Shown here: piece by piece, positions 1-7,488 of the stretch
Numbering within the stretch: the stretch's first letter is position 1
How the letters are laid out: each line of letters begins with the position of its first letter
Translations under genes and position numbers: made by a program
Notes under the pieces: generated by a model
What the model was told of the DNA's origin: nothing
The model's database searches: none
The model's input: the letters and a program-made list of their open reading frames with translations, nothing else
NCBI GenBank assembly: GCA_001872165.1
Contig: MNXK01000050.1
Location: forward strand, 1-17,751
Direction of reading: 5' to 3'
DNA length: 17,751 bases
From: Anaerolineae bacterium CG2_30_58_95
GTDB lineage: Bacteria > Chloroflexota > Anaerolineae > Anaerolineales > Villigracilaceae

Positions 1-104
1 TCAGTCTGCCCTGCTTTGAGGACTAAAGTCCGCGTTCCAAAAGGTAACGGAATGCAGACTTCAGTCTGCCCTGCTTTGAGGACTAAAGTCCGCGTTCCAG
101 AAGG
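1..104. repeat. Direct repeat pair, 60-bp period, with internal inverted repeat
   Basis: Positions 1-44 and 61-104 are nearly identical, with one mismatch visible (position 39 versus 99), and the repeat period is 60 bp. Each unit carries an imperfect palindrome: GACTTCAGTC (57-66 for the second unit) faces GACTAAAGTC (81-90), 9 of 10 bases complementary. The first unit is cut by the window edge. No coding region covers this stretch. It looks like an intergenic repeat family, and more copies probably lie to the left. Confidence 0.75.
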
Positions 105-116
105 TTTTCGGATCGG

Positions 117-235
117 CTCTAAGCCCAATACTGTTTAGTTAAGAAGGTCGGGCTCCCATGCCCGACGGCGTGCCCGCAGGGTGCTTCGCGAGGAGCCGTC
201 TCTGCGACCTTATCTAAACAGTATTGCCTCTAAGC
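117..235. mobile_element. MITE-like element (125-227) with 8-bp flanking direct repeats
   Basis: A 103-bp non-coding element has terminal inverted repeats CAATACTGTTTAG (126-138) and CTAAACAGTATTG (214-226). The similarity continues inward to AAGGTC/GACCTT. It is flanked by the 8-bp direct repeat CTCTAAGC at 117-124 and 228-235, which reads as a target-site duplication. The interior folds further: GTCGGGC (147-153) pairs with GCCCGAC (160-166). The right-hand copy of the direct repeat contains the TAG stop (230-232) of the adjacent histidine kinase, so insertion took place just after that gene. No transposase is encoded; the element would have to be mobilised in trans. The family is unknown to me. 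Confidence 0.6.
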
Positions 236-1414
236 TGATCCTTCGTGATGGACAGGCAGGTCAATACAAAACGCCGTTCCCCTGCCGGGCGCGGTCTCGA
301 CCGCAATTTCTCCATTGTGCGCCCGGACGATCTGCCTGCAAATAAAAAGCCCCAGCCCGGTGCCGGGTTTACCAGACTGCGCGGGAACGCGGTAGAAACG
401 TTCGAAAAGGAAGGGCAAATGCTCGGCCGGGATACCCGGCCCCCGGTCCGCGAAGGTGACGGTAAGATGGTCGCCCAGGTTCCGTAAAGTGACGGTGATG
501 CTCGAATCCGGGGCATATTTAAAGGCGTTCTCGAACAAATTCTCGAGCACCTGCACCAGGCGGATAGAATCGGCCTGGATCGGGGGCGATTTATCCAAAT
601 CAAGATCCACCTGCACCGAACTGTCCCGCCCATGGATGCGCATGACCACGTCCCGGATGAGAGAATCCAGGCGCACAGGCTGAAAATCCATGCTCATCAT
701 GCCGCTCTGTAAGCGAGCCGAATCGAGGAACTTGGTAACCAGCGCCATCAAATGGTCGGCTTCTTCGTCAATAATGGTCAAGAATTCATGCTGGGTCGCC
801 GCGTCCCAGGTTGTATCTGAACGCAGCAAGGAGGTTGCATAGCCCTTGATGAAACCGAGAGGGGTACGAAGATCGTGAGAAACCGTGGCGATGAAATCAT
901 TTTGCAATTGCGCTCGATGGCGGGCCTGTTCCAGTTGAGATATATTCTCGCGCAGCATACGCCATTCGAGAATACGGGATATCTGGCAGGCGGCCAGCAC
1001 CGCCAGTTTGATCTGCGCGAGGGTGTAGGCTGGCCCCCCAAAACGTATGAAAACCAGCGCGCCGGCGCCCTTCAACATGAAGATCGGTAACCCCAGCAGG
1101 TAAGGCATGGCAACCCGGTCCTCAGATACCTTTCCGGCAGGCACATCCCACATGATCCTTCCGGCAAGGATGACCTGGTTGGCAATGTTCTCGCCCCAGG
1201 CCGCATCGGCTTCGGCTTTTCGGCCCCGGCCAACGGCGCGCGCGTAGACCACTTCTGGCATACCCCGGTCTGCTCCGGTGAGATAGATGGCTAGATTGTC
1301 GAACACGAACTTTTTCCGCAAGGTCAGGATCAACAGATCCAGCGCGGCTTTCCAATCCTCTGAAGTGACGGATTGATTGATGGCATCCAGGTGACCGAGC
1401 GTTTGCTTATTCAT
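230..1414 (-). CDS. Soluble sensor histidine kinase with GAF-like input domain
   Basis: The 394-residue protein has no membrane segment, so it is probably a cytoplasmic sensor. Residues about 10-150 look like a GAF-type input domain (weak call). A short coiled coil leads into the dimerisation/phosphoacceptor domain with the H-box SHDLRTP (His180). The ATPase domain shows the N-box around ENLFENAFKY (291-300), G1 DRGPGIP (323-329) and G2 GTGLGL (351-356), so all catalytic motifs are present. The ATG at 1414 is preceded by a good ribosome-binding site (GGAGGG). It starts 18 bp after the stop of another kinase gene, so the two are probably co-transcribed. No response regulator is in view; it may lie to the left or elsewhere. 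The signal sensed cannot be read from the sequence. Confidence 0.93.
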   Translation of the reverse strand: MNKQTLGHLDAINQSVTSEDWKAALDLLILTLRKKFVFDNLAIYLTGADRGMPEVVYARAVGRGRKAEADAAWGENIANQVILAGRIMWDVPAGKVSEDRVAMPYLLGLPIFMLKGAGALVFIRFGGPAYTLAQIKLAVLAACQISRILEWRMLRENISQLEQARHRAQLQNDFIATVSHDLRTPLGFIKGYATSLLRSDTTWDAATQHEFLTIIDEEADHLMALVTKFLDSARLQSGMMSMDFQPVRLDSLIRDVVMRIHGRDSSVQVDLDLDKSPPIQADSIRLVQVLENLFENAFKYAPDSSITVTLRNLGDHLTVTFADRGPGIPAEHLPFLFERFYRVPAQSGKPGTGLGLFICRQIVRAHNGEIAVETAPGRGTAFCIDLPVHHEGSA

Positions 1415-1432
1415 GCCTGCGCCCTCCGCAAA

Positions 1433-2455
1433 TCAGGCAGGTTTTCCTGCCACTAAGAGCGTAAATCCAAAGATCGTTCCTTTGCTTTCTTCAGACTGGA
1501 CATCTATGACTGAGCCATGCGCTTCCAGGATCTGCCGCACCAACGCCAGACCCAGACCGGTGCCTCCATAGCGCCGCGTGGAGGAGCTGTCTAGCTGGTG
1601 GAAAGGCTCGAATAATTCATGCAGCCGGTTCTTGGGGATACCGATGCCGGTATCTGCGACGGAAATCCTGACCAGGGCATCGGCCTCGCGTTTGATCAAG
1701 AGGCCTACCTTTCCTCCAGCAGGGGTGAATTTGATGGCATTATCCATCAACTGGAGAATAACCCAGCTTAATTTCTCTTCGTCTGCCTTGACAAGCGGCA
1801 GGTTGGACTTTATGTCTGCGCTCAAAGTGATATTACGGTCGAGCGCTTTTTGATTGGAATAATTGAGAATTTCAGTGGCAACCTGGTTGAGATTAACAGG
1901 CGTCAGGTGCAGGGTCAACTTGCCGCGCGCGGCCTGCGAGAACAAGATCAGGTTATCAATCAGGCTCTCCAGCCGCGTGGTGGCATGTTGAGCCACCTGA
2001 AGCGCCTTTTTTTGTTCTTCACCCAAAGAACCGAGCGTTTCCGTGACCAGTAATTCGATATAACCTTTTACGTGGGTCAGCGGCGTGCGCAGCTCGTGCG
2101 AAATATTGGCGACGAAATTCGCCTTCAATTGGTTGAGTTCGGAAAGTTTGCGCAGGGCCAATTGCAGCTCGGCAGTGCGATCCTGAACGCGGCGCTCCAG
2201 AGAACGGTTGGCATCCTCCAGAGCATTCCGCAGTTGGATGATCTGTTCTGTGATCGCCTGATCGAGGGTTGGGCGATCAATCAATTTCAATTCCAGCAAC
2301 GTCTCGCCCAGCAGCCAATGTTCGTCCTTGCCCTGCTTCTTACGTTGATACGACAAGGCTTTTCTTAGACCCTCCTCGGTGATGTGTCCCTGCTGCACCA
2401 GGTATTCGCCCAAGCGCGGCACCAAGACTTCAGGGATGAGATGAGATTGAGCCAT
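1433..2455 (-). CDS. Sensor histidine kinase with MshEN-like N-terminal domain
   Basis: The 340-residue protein has no membrane segments. Residues 14-71 resemble the N-terminal domain of GspE/PilB/MshE ATPases: R14-L15-G16, L19-V20, G23, L30, L34, Q37 match the first 24-residue MshEN motif, and a second weaker copy spans 48-71. A coiled coil (about 73-115) leads to the H-box SHELRTP (His120), N-box QLMDNAIKF (235-243), G1 DTGIGIP (268-274) and G2 GGTGLGL (297-303). I chose the ATG at 2455 because it forms TAATG with the amidohydrolase stop and has AAGGA just upstream. A start at 2482 in the same frame would add nine residues and a longer overlap. It is translationally coupled to the gene before it and followed 18 bp later by a second kinase. 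Whether it binds c-di-GMP is inference. Confidence 0.92.
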   Translation of the reverse strand: MAQSHLIPEVLVPRLGEYLVQQGHITEEGLRKALSYQRKKQGKDEHWLLGETLLELKLIDRPTLDQAITEQIIQLRNALEDANRSLERRVQDRTAELQLALRKLSELNQLKANFVANISHELRTPLTHVKGYIELLVTETLGSLGEEQKKALQVAQHATTRLESLIDNLILFSQAARGKLTLHLTPVNLNQVATEILNYSNQKALDRNITLSADIKSNLPLVKADEEKLSWVILQLMDNAIKFTPAGGKVGLLIKREADALVRISVADTGIGIPKNRLHELFEPFHQLDSSSTRRYGGTGLGLALVRQILEAHGSVIDVQSEESKGTIFGFTLLVAGKPA

Positions 2456-4107
2456 TACGCCTGTCCTTCTTGCCAGACCCACTCCCCAGCGATCATTGTA
2501 GCGACCGGTTGTAAGGAGTGCAAGTCGGCAAGATCACACAAGAATGGATCGTCGTCGAGAACAATCAAGTCAGCTAGATAACCAGCCGCCAGTTGACCCA
2601 GGCGGTCTTCCACGCCGGCTGCATAAGCCGGGCCGATGGTGAAGCCTGCGAGCGCCTCTTGCAGCGTCAGCCGCTGCTCCCCATACCAGCCCCCCGGCCC
2701 GGGAGAGCCATCCGCCCGCTGGCGCGTGACCGCCGCGTGCAGGCCCAGGAACGGGTTGGGGACTTCGACCGGCGCGTCCGAGCCGAAGGCCAGCCGGGCG
2801 CCGTGCTGCAACTGCGTCCGCCATGCGTAAGCCAGGGCGGCGCGCCCGCCCCAGTACCGGTCAGCCATGTGCATGTCCGAGAGGGCATGGACGGGCTGCA
2901 TCGAGGCGACCAGCCCCAACCCGGCCAACCGGCTGGCGTCATCTGGATGGAGAACCTGTACATGCTCGACGCGGTGACGCAACGCCGGCAGGCCTCTTTC
3001 GCGCTCGTAGGCTCGCAACTGGGCGAAGCCGTCCAGCACCTCGTGGTTGGCGCGGTCGCCGATGGCGTGGACTGCCAGGCTGAGGCCGCTTTCGGCCGCG
3101 TAACGGCCATGCTCGAACACTTCTTCGCCATCCAGGTTTAGAATACCACGATTTTCTGGTTCGTCAACATACGGATCGAACATTGCCGCGCTGTGCGGCC
3201 CGAGCGCACCATCCGCGAACAACTTAACCGAACCGACGCGCAGGGTATCGTCGCCGAAGCCGCTGCACAGACCAAGCCCGACGGCGAGAGGCAAATCTTC
3301 GATTGGGATGCTTTTGGTCACGCGCAAGCGCAATTCGCCCGCCGCGTGCATTTGCTGCAAGGCCATGAAACAGGGCCGCTTGTCGAAATCGTGGACTCCG
3401 GTCAGGCCGGCGCGCCAAAGGGCTGGCTGGACCTGGCGGATGGCCTCGGCGACTTCGTCCACGCCCGGCACCGGGATGACGGCTTCGACCAGCTTCATCG
3501 CCTCTTCGAGCAGGATGCCGGTCGGCTGGCCATGGCCGTCGCGTTGTATCTGTCCATTCAGGGGATCGGGTGTAGCCGCGTTGATCCCGGCCAGCCTCAG
3601 CGCGGCGCGGTTGACCCAGCCCGCGTGCAGCGACTTGGCAGTCAGGTAGATGGGGATGTCCGCGCTGATCGCGTCCAGGTCAGCGGCGGAGGGCCAAGAC
3701 CCCCCTCCCGTCCCCCCTACAAAGGGGGAAGCCGTACCCCTCACAGTACCCCCCACAGGGGGGGAAGCCCAAAGGTTTTGGTTCCAGCCATGCCCCAGGA
3801 GCCACTCGTCTGGGCGGAGCTTGCGGGCGCGTTCGGCCACGCGGCGCAGGCACTTTTCTTTGCTGTCCGTCTCGCAGTCTACCTTTTGCAAACTAAGGGC
3901 ATATTGCTGAAGATGGATGTGCGCGTCGGTCAGGCCGGGCAGGATGGCTTTCCTGCCCATATCCTGTCGCTCGGCGCGGTCGAATTCTCGGAAAAGCTCT
4001 TCCGTCTCGCCAGCAGCCAAGACTCGCCCGTAATCTACAGCCAAGGCCGAGGCCATTGGTTTAGCCTTGTTCAGGGTGTGGATGCGGGCGTTATAAAGGA
4101 TTTTCAT
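2455..4107 (-). CDS. YtcJ-like metal-dependent amidohydrolase
   Basis: The 550-residue cytoplasmic protein matches the amidohydrolase-3 (YtcJ/AepA-like) group of metal-dependent hydrolases. Visible landmarks: the metal-binding motif DAHIH (61-65); VGSVKLFADG (291-300), with a candidate carboxylated lysine at 295; LAVHAIGDRANHE (344-356); HRVEHVQ (378-384); and the late aspartate in FGSDAPVE (441-448). The C-terminal strands (LADLIVLDDDP) close the usual beta-sandwich. The substrate cannot be inferred; family members act on amides or cyclic imides. Its ATG directly follows the parB TAG (TAGATG), with the ribosome-binding site AAGGAAT inside the end of parB. Residues about 115-137 are a Gly/Pro/Val-rich insertion encoded by a G/C-run palindromic repeat, not expected in the family. 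Confidence 0.92.
   Translation of the reverse strand: MKILYNARIHTLNKAKPMASALAVDYGRVLAAGETEELFREFDRAERQDMGRKAILPGLTDAHIHLQQYALSLQKVDCETDSKEKCLRRVAERARKLRPDEWLLGHGWNQNLWASPPVGGTVRGTASPFVGGTGGGSWPSAADLDAISADIPIYLTAKSLHAGWVNRAALRLAGINAATPDPLNGQIQRDGHGQPTGILLEEAMKLVEAVIPVPGVDEVAEAIRQVQPALWRAGLTGVHDFDKRPCFMALQQMHAAGELRLRVTKSIPIEDLPLAVGLGLCSGFGDDTLRVGSVKLFADGALGPHSAAMFDPYVDEPENRGILNLDGEEVFEHGRYAAESGLSLAVHAIGDRANHEVLDGFAQLRAYERERGLPALRHRVEHVQVLHPDDASRLAGLGLVASMQPVHALSDMHMADRYWGGRAALAYAWRTQLQHGARLAFGSDAPVEVPNPFLGLHAAVTRQRADGSPGPGGWYGEQRLTLQEALAGFTIGPAYAAGVEDRLGQLAAGYLADLIVLDDDPFLCDLADLHSLQPVATMIAGEWVWQEGQA
3710..3769. repeat. Two G/C-run palindromic repeats, in frame inside the amidohydrolase gene
   Basis: Two similar units read (plus strand) GTCCCCCCTACAAAGGGGGA (3710-3729) and GTACCCCCCACAGGGGGGGA (about 3746-3765), each followed by AGCC. 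Each forms a C-run/G-run hairpin. On the coding strand they translate without a stop into a repeated VGGT-containing Gly/Pro peptide between the NLWASP and WPSAADL segments of the amidohydrolase. Insertion of a mobile palindromic repeat into an exposed loop is the simplest explanation. Confidence 0.7.
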
Positions 4108-4962
4108 CTATTCCTTCAACAAGCGTGCCATCAGCGCATCCAGCTCCTCGTCGGAGTAATAATGGATGGTCAAAGTCCCACCCTTTCGTCCGGCGCGCAG
4201 CGAGACTTTCGTCCCCAGGCTGGCGCGCAGGCGCTCTTCCAGCTCAGTGATTTCGGGCGGAGGCGCGGCCCTTGGCGCGGACGGTGGGCGTTCGCCGGCC
4301 AGTTTGCGCACCAGCTCCTCCGTCTGGCGGACGTTGAGGTCTTGTGAGAGAACCGTGTGCAGGGCGGCTGCCTGCGCCTCCGGTGTAGGCAAGGCCAGCA
4401 AGGCGCGCGCATGCCCCTCGGTGATGCGCTGCTCGACGAGCGCATTCTTCACCACATCGGGCAGCTTGAACAGACGCAGGGTATTGGTCACCGCCACGCG
4501 GCTCTTCCCGACGCGCAGGGCAATATCTTCGTGGGATAGGCTGAAGTCCTCGGCCAGTTGGCGATAGGCTTCAGCCTCCTCCAAAGGACCCAGGTCGGCG
4601 CGCTGGACATTTTCGATCAGGGCTAATTCCAGCCGCTGCTGGTCGGTGGCCTGGCGTACGATGACGGGCACGCTGGAAAGCCCGGCCTGTTTGGCGGCTT
4701 CCAGGCGTCGCTCGCCAGCGATCAAAATGTACTGACCACCCATTTCAATCGGCGTGACGATCAAGGGTTGCAGGACGCCATGCTCACGTATCGAAGCCGT
4801 CAACTCGCCCAGCTCCTCTGGATCCATGTCCCCGCGCGGCTGGCGCGGGTTGGGAGAAATGTGACCCACAGGCACGTAGGTGACGCCGCCTTGCGCCGGC
4901 GTCGTTTCGCCGCCAGGGATCAAGGCATCCAGTCCACGACCGAGTCCCGATTTTTGAGGCAT
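4108..4962 (-). CDS. parB: Chromosome-partitioning protein ParB/Spo0J
   Basis: The 284-residue protein would bind parS sites near the origin, load as a CTP-dependent clamp and work with ParA in chromosome segregation. The N-terminus KSGLGRGLDALI is typical. The CTP-binding ParB domain shows NPRQPR (38-43), GERRLEAAK (83-91) and ENVQRADL (117-124). A helix-turn-helix follows at about 143-166 (IALRVGKSRVAVTNTLRLFK), then a Pro-rich linker (about 224-237) and a C-terminal dimerisation domain ending in DALMARLLKE. Length is normal. The ATG at 4962 is 13 bp after the stop of the OLD-like gene, with GGTGT as a weak ribosome-binding site. Normally it directly follows parA; here a 1.7-kb gene separates them. 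No parS site was recognised in the window. Confidence 0.97.
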   Translation of the reverse strand: MPQKSGLGRGLDALIPGGETTPAQGGVTYVPVGHISPNPRQPRGDMDPEELGELTASIREHGVLQPLIVTPIEMGGQYILIAGERRLEAAKQAGLSSVPVIVRQATDQQRLELALIENVQRADLGPLEEAEAYRQLAEDFSLSHEDIALRVGKSRVAVTNTLRLFKLPDVVKNALVEQRITEGHARALLALPTPEAQAAALHTVLSQDLNVRQTEELVRKLAGERPPSAPRAAPPPEITELEERLRASLGTKVSLRAGRKGGTLTIHYYSDEELDALMARLLKE

Positions 4963-4975
4963 ATTACACCTTTAT

Positions 4976-6694
4976 CTAGTCAAGTAATCCAAATACACGT
5001 GCGATTTCATCTAGCTTAACCTTCACATCAGTTGCGCTCTCTTCAGGCCTCATTTGCTCCGCAACTCGATAATACTCGTTCTTTTTCAAATCCACCTGCG
5101 TCTTTTGGAAGAATCTAGGCAAGATGGCTTTGCTGGCAGGAGTATTATTTAGGTATTCATGTTTATCTAAGGGATTGCGATAAACCTCGCCCGGCAACAA
5201 CTCGTCTCTGAGAAATGTATCACCTGCAGACGCAAATAATGGGCCATTCTGAGCCTCAACAAATCTAAAAAGAGTAGAAGGATGTATCAGATAATTCTCA
5301 GCCTCATAGCGCGTCCAGCGACCAATGGTTAGACCTTCTGCAGTTACTTCACGGTCAGGTAAATTTCGATCGTCTCCGTCGAGTAACAAGTATCCTAGAA
5401 TGCTGGGCTTTATTGCACGCAGGGCAAAGAAATGGGCACGCGCTTCTCGGGGGTGACTACCTTGATTGTTATGCCAAAAAGGTGTTTCAACAAAAAAATG
5501 ATGAGCAGGGTGATGCAAAATTTTAGCCCAGGTACGCAGTAAATTGAAATCTGTTTCCCCCTCGAGGTAAAGCACACCATTTGATAGTTCAGCTAAGAGA
5601 ATATCCATTGCGGTAAGCCGCTTGAGCGCTTCGCGGACTTGGTCGCGTTCAGTGTCAGCTATTAGTAGATGTGGTTGGCGATAAAACGATAAGATTCTGT
5701 CAGGGCTTGTATCCTCGATTATTATCTCAGAATGGGTAGCTATAATTAGCTGGCATTTTCTTTCAGATGCGATGTTCTGTAATTGATTGTAAATTTGCCT
5801 CTGTAAAATAACATGCAAGTGTGCATCAGGCTCATCCAATAGTAGAATTGTGGCGGGTCGAGCGTAGAAGAAACCTAAAAGCAATAACACTTGATGGAAA
5901 CCACTTCCAGCACTGGAAATATCTAAAATTGGCAGTCCGTCTTTGCCTCTCCTTTGGGGAATTCCTCGAATATATTCACAGTTGATGAAAGGCCTTCCCT
6001 CATATTCAGGAGGCAATAACTGGTAGCCGAAGATTTCCCCCACTCGAGAGCATAAATCGTCCCAATCGCTCTTGTCTTCTTTCTGATAAACTTCCAGTAG
6101 CAAGTTCCTCAAAATATCCCCCGGTTTGCCTTGCCCAATCAACAAGTCCTGATAAGGATGATCGTAGCGGGTTTCCTCGACGCCAATTCCGGAAAACGGT
6201 GGAACGTGAACAACTGACAGATTTAGAGCAGCAGATGGAATATTGTCTATTTGCGATACAGGCGGTTTTACGTAGATTAGCTCGCTGTTTTGGTAGTGAA
6301 ACTCAAAGGTTAACTTCCAGGGACCACTGTCTTCTTCCTGTCCGCAGAGCGTGATTTCCAAAATGCGCGGCTGACCTAAACGTTGTCCTTCAGCTAATTC
6401 CTCCCGTTTAAGGGCAGTCGAGGCATTAGTCCACAGTTGCTTCAACTCACGAAGTGGTATCGCCGTGAAATCTTTCCTTGTTATCGGCACTCCTGTCCGT
6501 TGCCTCGCTTTTGATGTTGTTTCAGGGCCTCTCTCGGCTTTCCACTTCTGAAGGGCCATATTCCAAACAGCAATGGCTTGCAAAAGAGTTGTTTTCCCCG
6601 AATTATTCGGACCGGCGAGAACAACATGTTGGCCAAGGTCGAATTTTTGGTTTTCAAACAACTTATAGCTTTTAACTTGCACTTGTGTAATCAT
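4976..6694 (-). CDS. OLD-like AAA/ABC-type ATPase with C-terminal TOPRIM-like nuclease domain
   Basis: The 572-residue protein has an N-terminal ABC-class ATPase: Walker A GPNNSGKTT (28-36), a signature-like ISSAGSGFHQ (259-268), Walker B ILLLDEPD (283-290) and the H-loop ATHS (319-322). The C-terminal part looks TOPRIM-like: LYLEGETD (375-382), LLLDGDD (436-442) and an acidic ExENYL motif (YEAENYL, 463-469). This architecture matches OLD-family ATP-dependent nucleases; the last motif also recalls DUF4435, the effector of PARIS defence systems, so a fused PARIS-like protein is an alternative. Its ribosome-binding site GGAGG lies in the last codons of parA, and its ATG is 2 nt after the parA stop. 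Its base composition is much lower in GC (24 of 60 at 5701-5760 versus 41 of 60 at 6781-6840 in parA), suggesting transfer. Role in defence or DNA repair is inference. Confidence 0.85.
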   Translation of the reverse strand: MITQVQVKSYKLFENQKFDLGQHVVLAGPNNSGKTTLLQAIAVWNMALQKWKAERGPETTSKARQRTGVPITRKDFTAIPLRELKQLWTNASTALKREELAEGQRLGQPRILEITLCGQEEDSGPWKLTFEFHYQNSELIYVKPPVSQIDNIPSAALNLSVVHVPPFSGIGVEETRYDHPYQDLLIGQGKPGDILRNLLLEVYQKEDKSDWDDLCSRVGEIFGYQLLPPEYEGRPFINCEYIRGIPQRRGKDGLPILDISSAGSGFHQVLLLLGFFYARPATILLLDEPDAHLHVILQRQIYNQLQNIASERKCQLIIATHSEIIIEDTSPDRILSFYRQPHLLIADTERDQVREALKRLTAMDILLAELSNGVLYLEGETDFNLLRTWAKILHHPAHHFFVETPFWHNNQGSHPREARAHFFALRAIKPSILGYLLLDGDDRNLPDREVTAEGLTIGRWTRYEAENYLIHPSTLFRFVEAQNGPLFASAGDTFLRDELLPGEVYRNPLDKHEYLNNTPASKAILPRFFQKTQVDLKKNEYYRVAEQMRPEESATDVKVKLDEIARVFGLLD

Positions 6695-6696
6695 AT

Positions 6697-7488
6697 TTAG
6701 CCTCCAACTTCCGATACACTTATCCCATCACCAACTAACACTTCGCGCGCCAGCAACTCGTAGGCTTTGGCCGCGCTCGATTCGGGCGCGTAGGCCGTGA
6801 TCGGCAGTCCATAAGAGGGCGCTTCGGCCAGGCGGACGCTGCGCGGGACGATCGCTTCGAAAACCTGCTCGGCGAAATACTTGCGCACTTCGGCCACCAC
6901 GTCCGCAGAGAGATTCGTGCGCCCGTCGAACATGGTCAGCACCACGCCGCGCACCTTCAAAGCGGGAAAAAGCGCCGAACGGACACGCTGGAGGGTGTGG
7001 GTCAATTCGCCCAGCCCTTCCAGGGCCAGGTACTCACACTGCACAGGGATGATAACACCATCTTGTGCGGCGATCAGGCCGTTGACGGTCAACAGGCCGA
7101 GCGAGGGCGGGCAATCAATCAACAGGTAATCGAACTTTTCGATCACGGGGCCGAGGGCGTTCTTGAGCTTGCTCTCGCGCCCCAACTCGCTGACCAGCTC
7201 CACTTCCGCGCCGGCCAGCGCAGGCGAGGACGGCAGCAGCGACAGTTTCAGGCGTGGATTATGCAGCAGGTTCGCTGAGGCGGGTGCGCCGCCCAGCAGC
7301 ACTTCATACGTGCCGCCGGTGACGGTGCGTTTATCCACGCCGAGGCAGGAGGTGGCATTGGCCTGTGGGTCTATATCCACAATCAGGACGCGCTGGCCAA
7401 AACTGGCAAGGTAGGCTCCCAGGTTGATGGCAGTGGTCGTTTTCCCTACGCCGCCTTTCTGATTGACCAGCGTGTACACGCGTCCCAC
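6697..7488 (-). CDS. parA: Chromosome-partitioning ATPase ParA/Soj
   Basis: The 263-residue protein is a deviant-Walker ParA ATPase: KGGVGKTTTA (11-20) with the signature lysine, LIVDIDPQANAT (35-46) and LLIDCPPSLG (122-131). It forms nucleoid-bound ATP dimers and moves ParB-parS complexes. I place the start at the GTG at 7488, which overlaps the preceding sugar-kinase stop (TAGTG) and has GGAGGT about 7 nt upstream. The open frame continues upstream to 7767, but that part only mirrors the kinase gene. The C-terminal tail (VGDGISVSEVGG) carries the ribosome-binding site for the OLD-like gene that follows 2 nt after the stop. Confidence 0.96.
   Translation of the reverse strand: MGRVYTLVNQKGGVGKTTTAINLGAYLASFGQRVLIVDIDPQANATSCLGVDKRTVTGGTYEVLLGGAPASANLLHNPRLKLSLLPSSPALAGAEVELVSELGRESKLKNALGPVIEKFDYLLIDCPPSLGLLTVNGLIAAQDGVIIPVQCEYLALEGLGELTHTLQRVRSALFPALKVRGVVLTMFDGRTNLSADVVAEVRKYFAEQVFEAIVPRSVRLAEAPSYGLPITAYAPESSAAKAYELLAREVLVGDGISVSEVGG

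Noticed and set aside
3193..4347. Long plus-strand open frame (384 codons)
   Set aside because: It is antisense to the amidohydrolase and parB, which have clear family motifs; high GC content produces such shadows.
6196..6215. parS-like site (GTGGAACGTGAACAAC)
   Set aside because: It matches the consensus TGTTTCACGTGAAACA only partly and lies in conserved coding sequence of the OLD-like gene.
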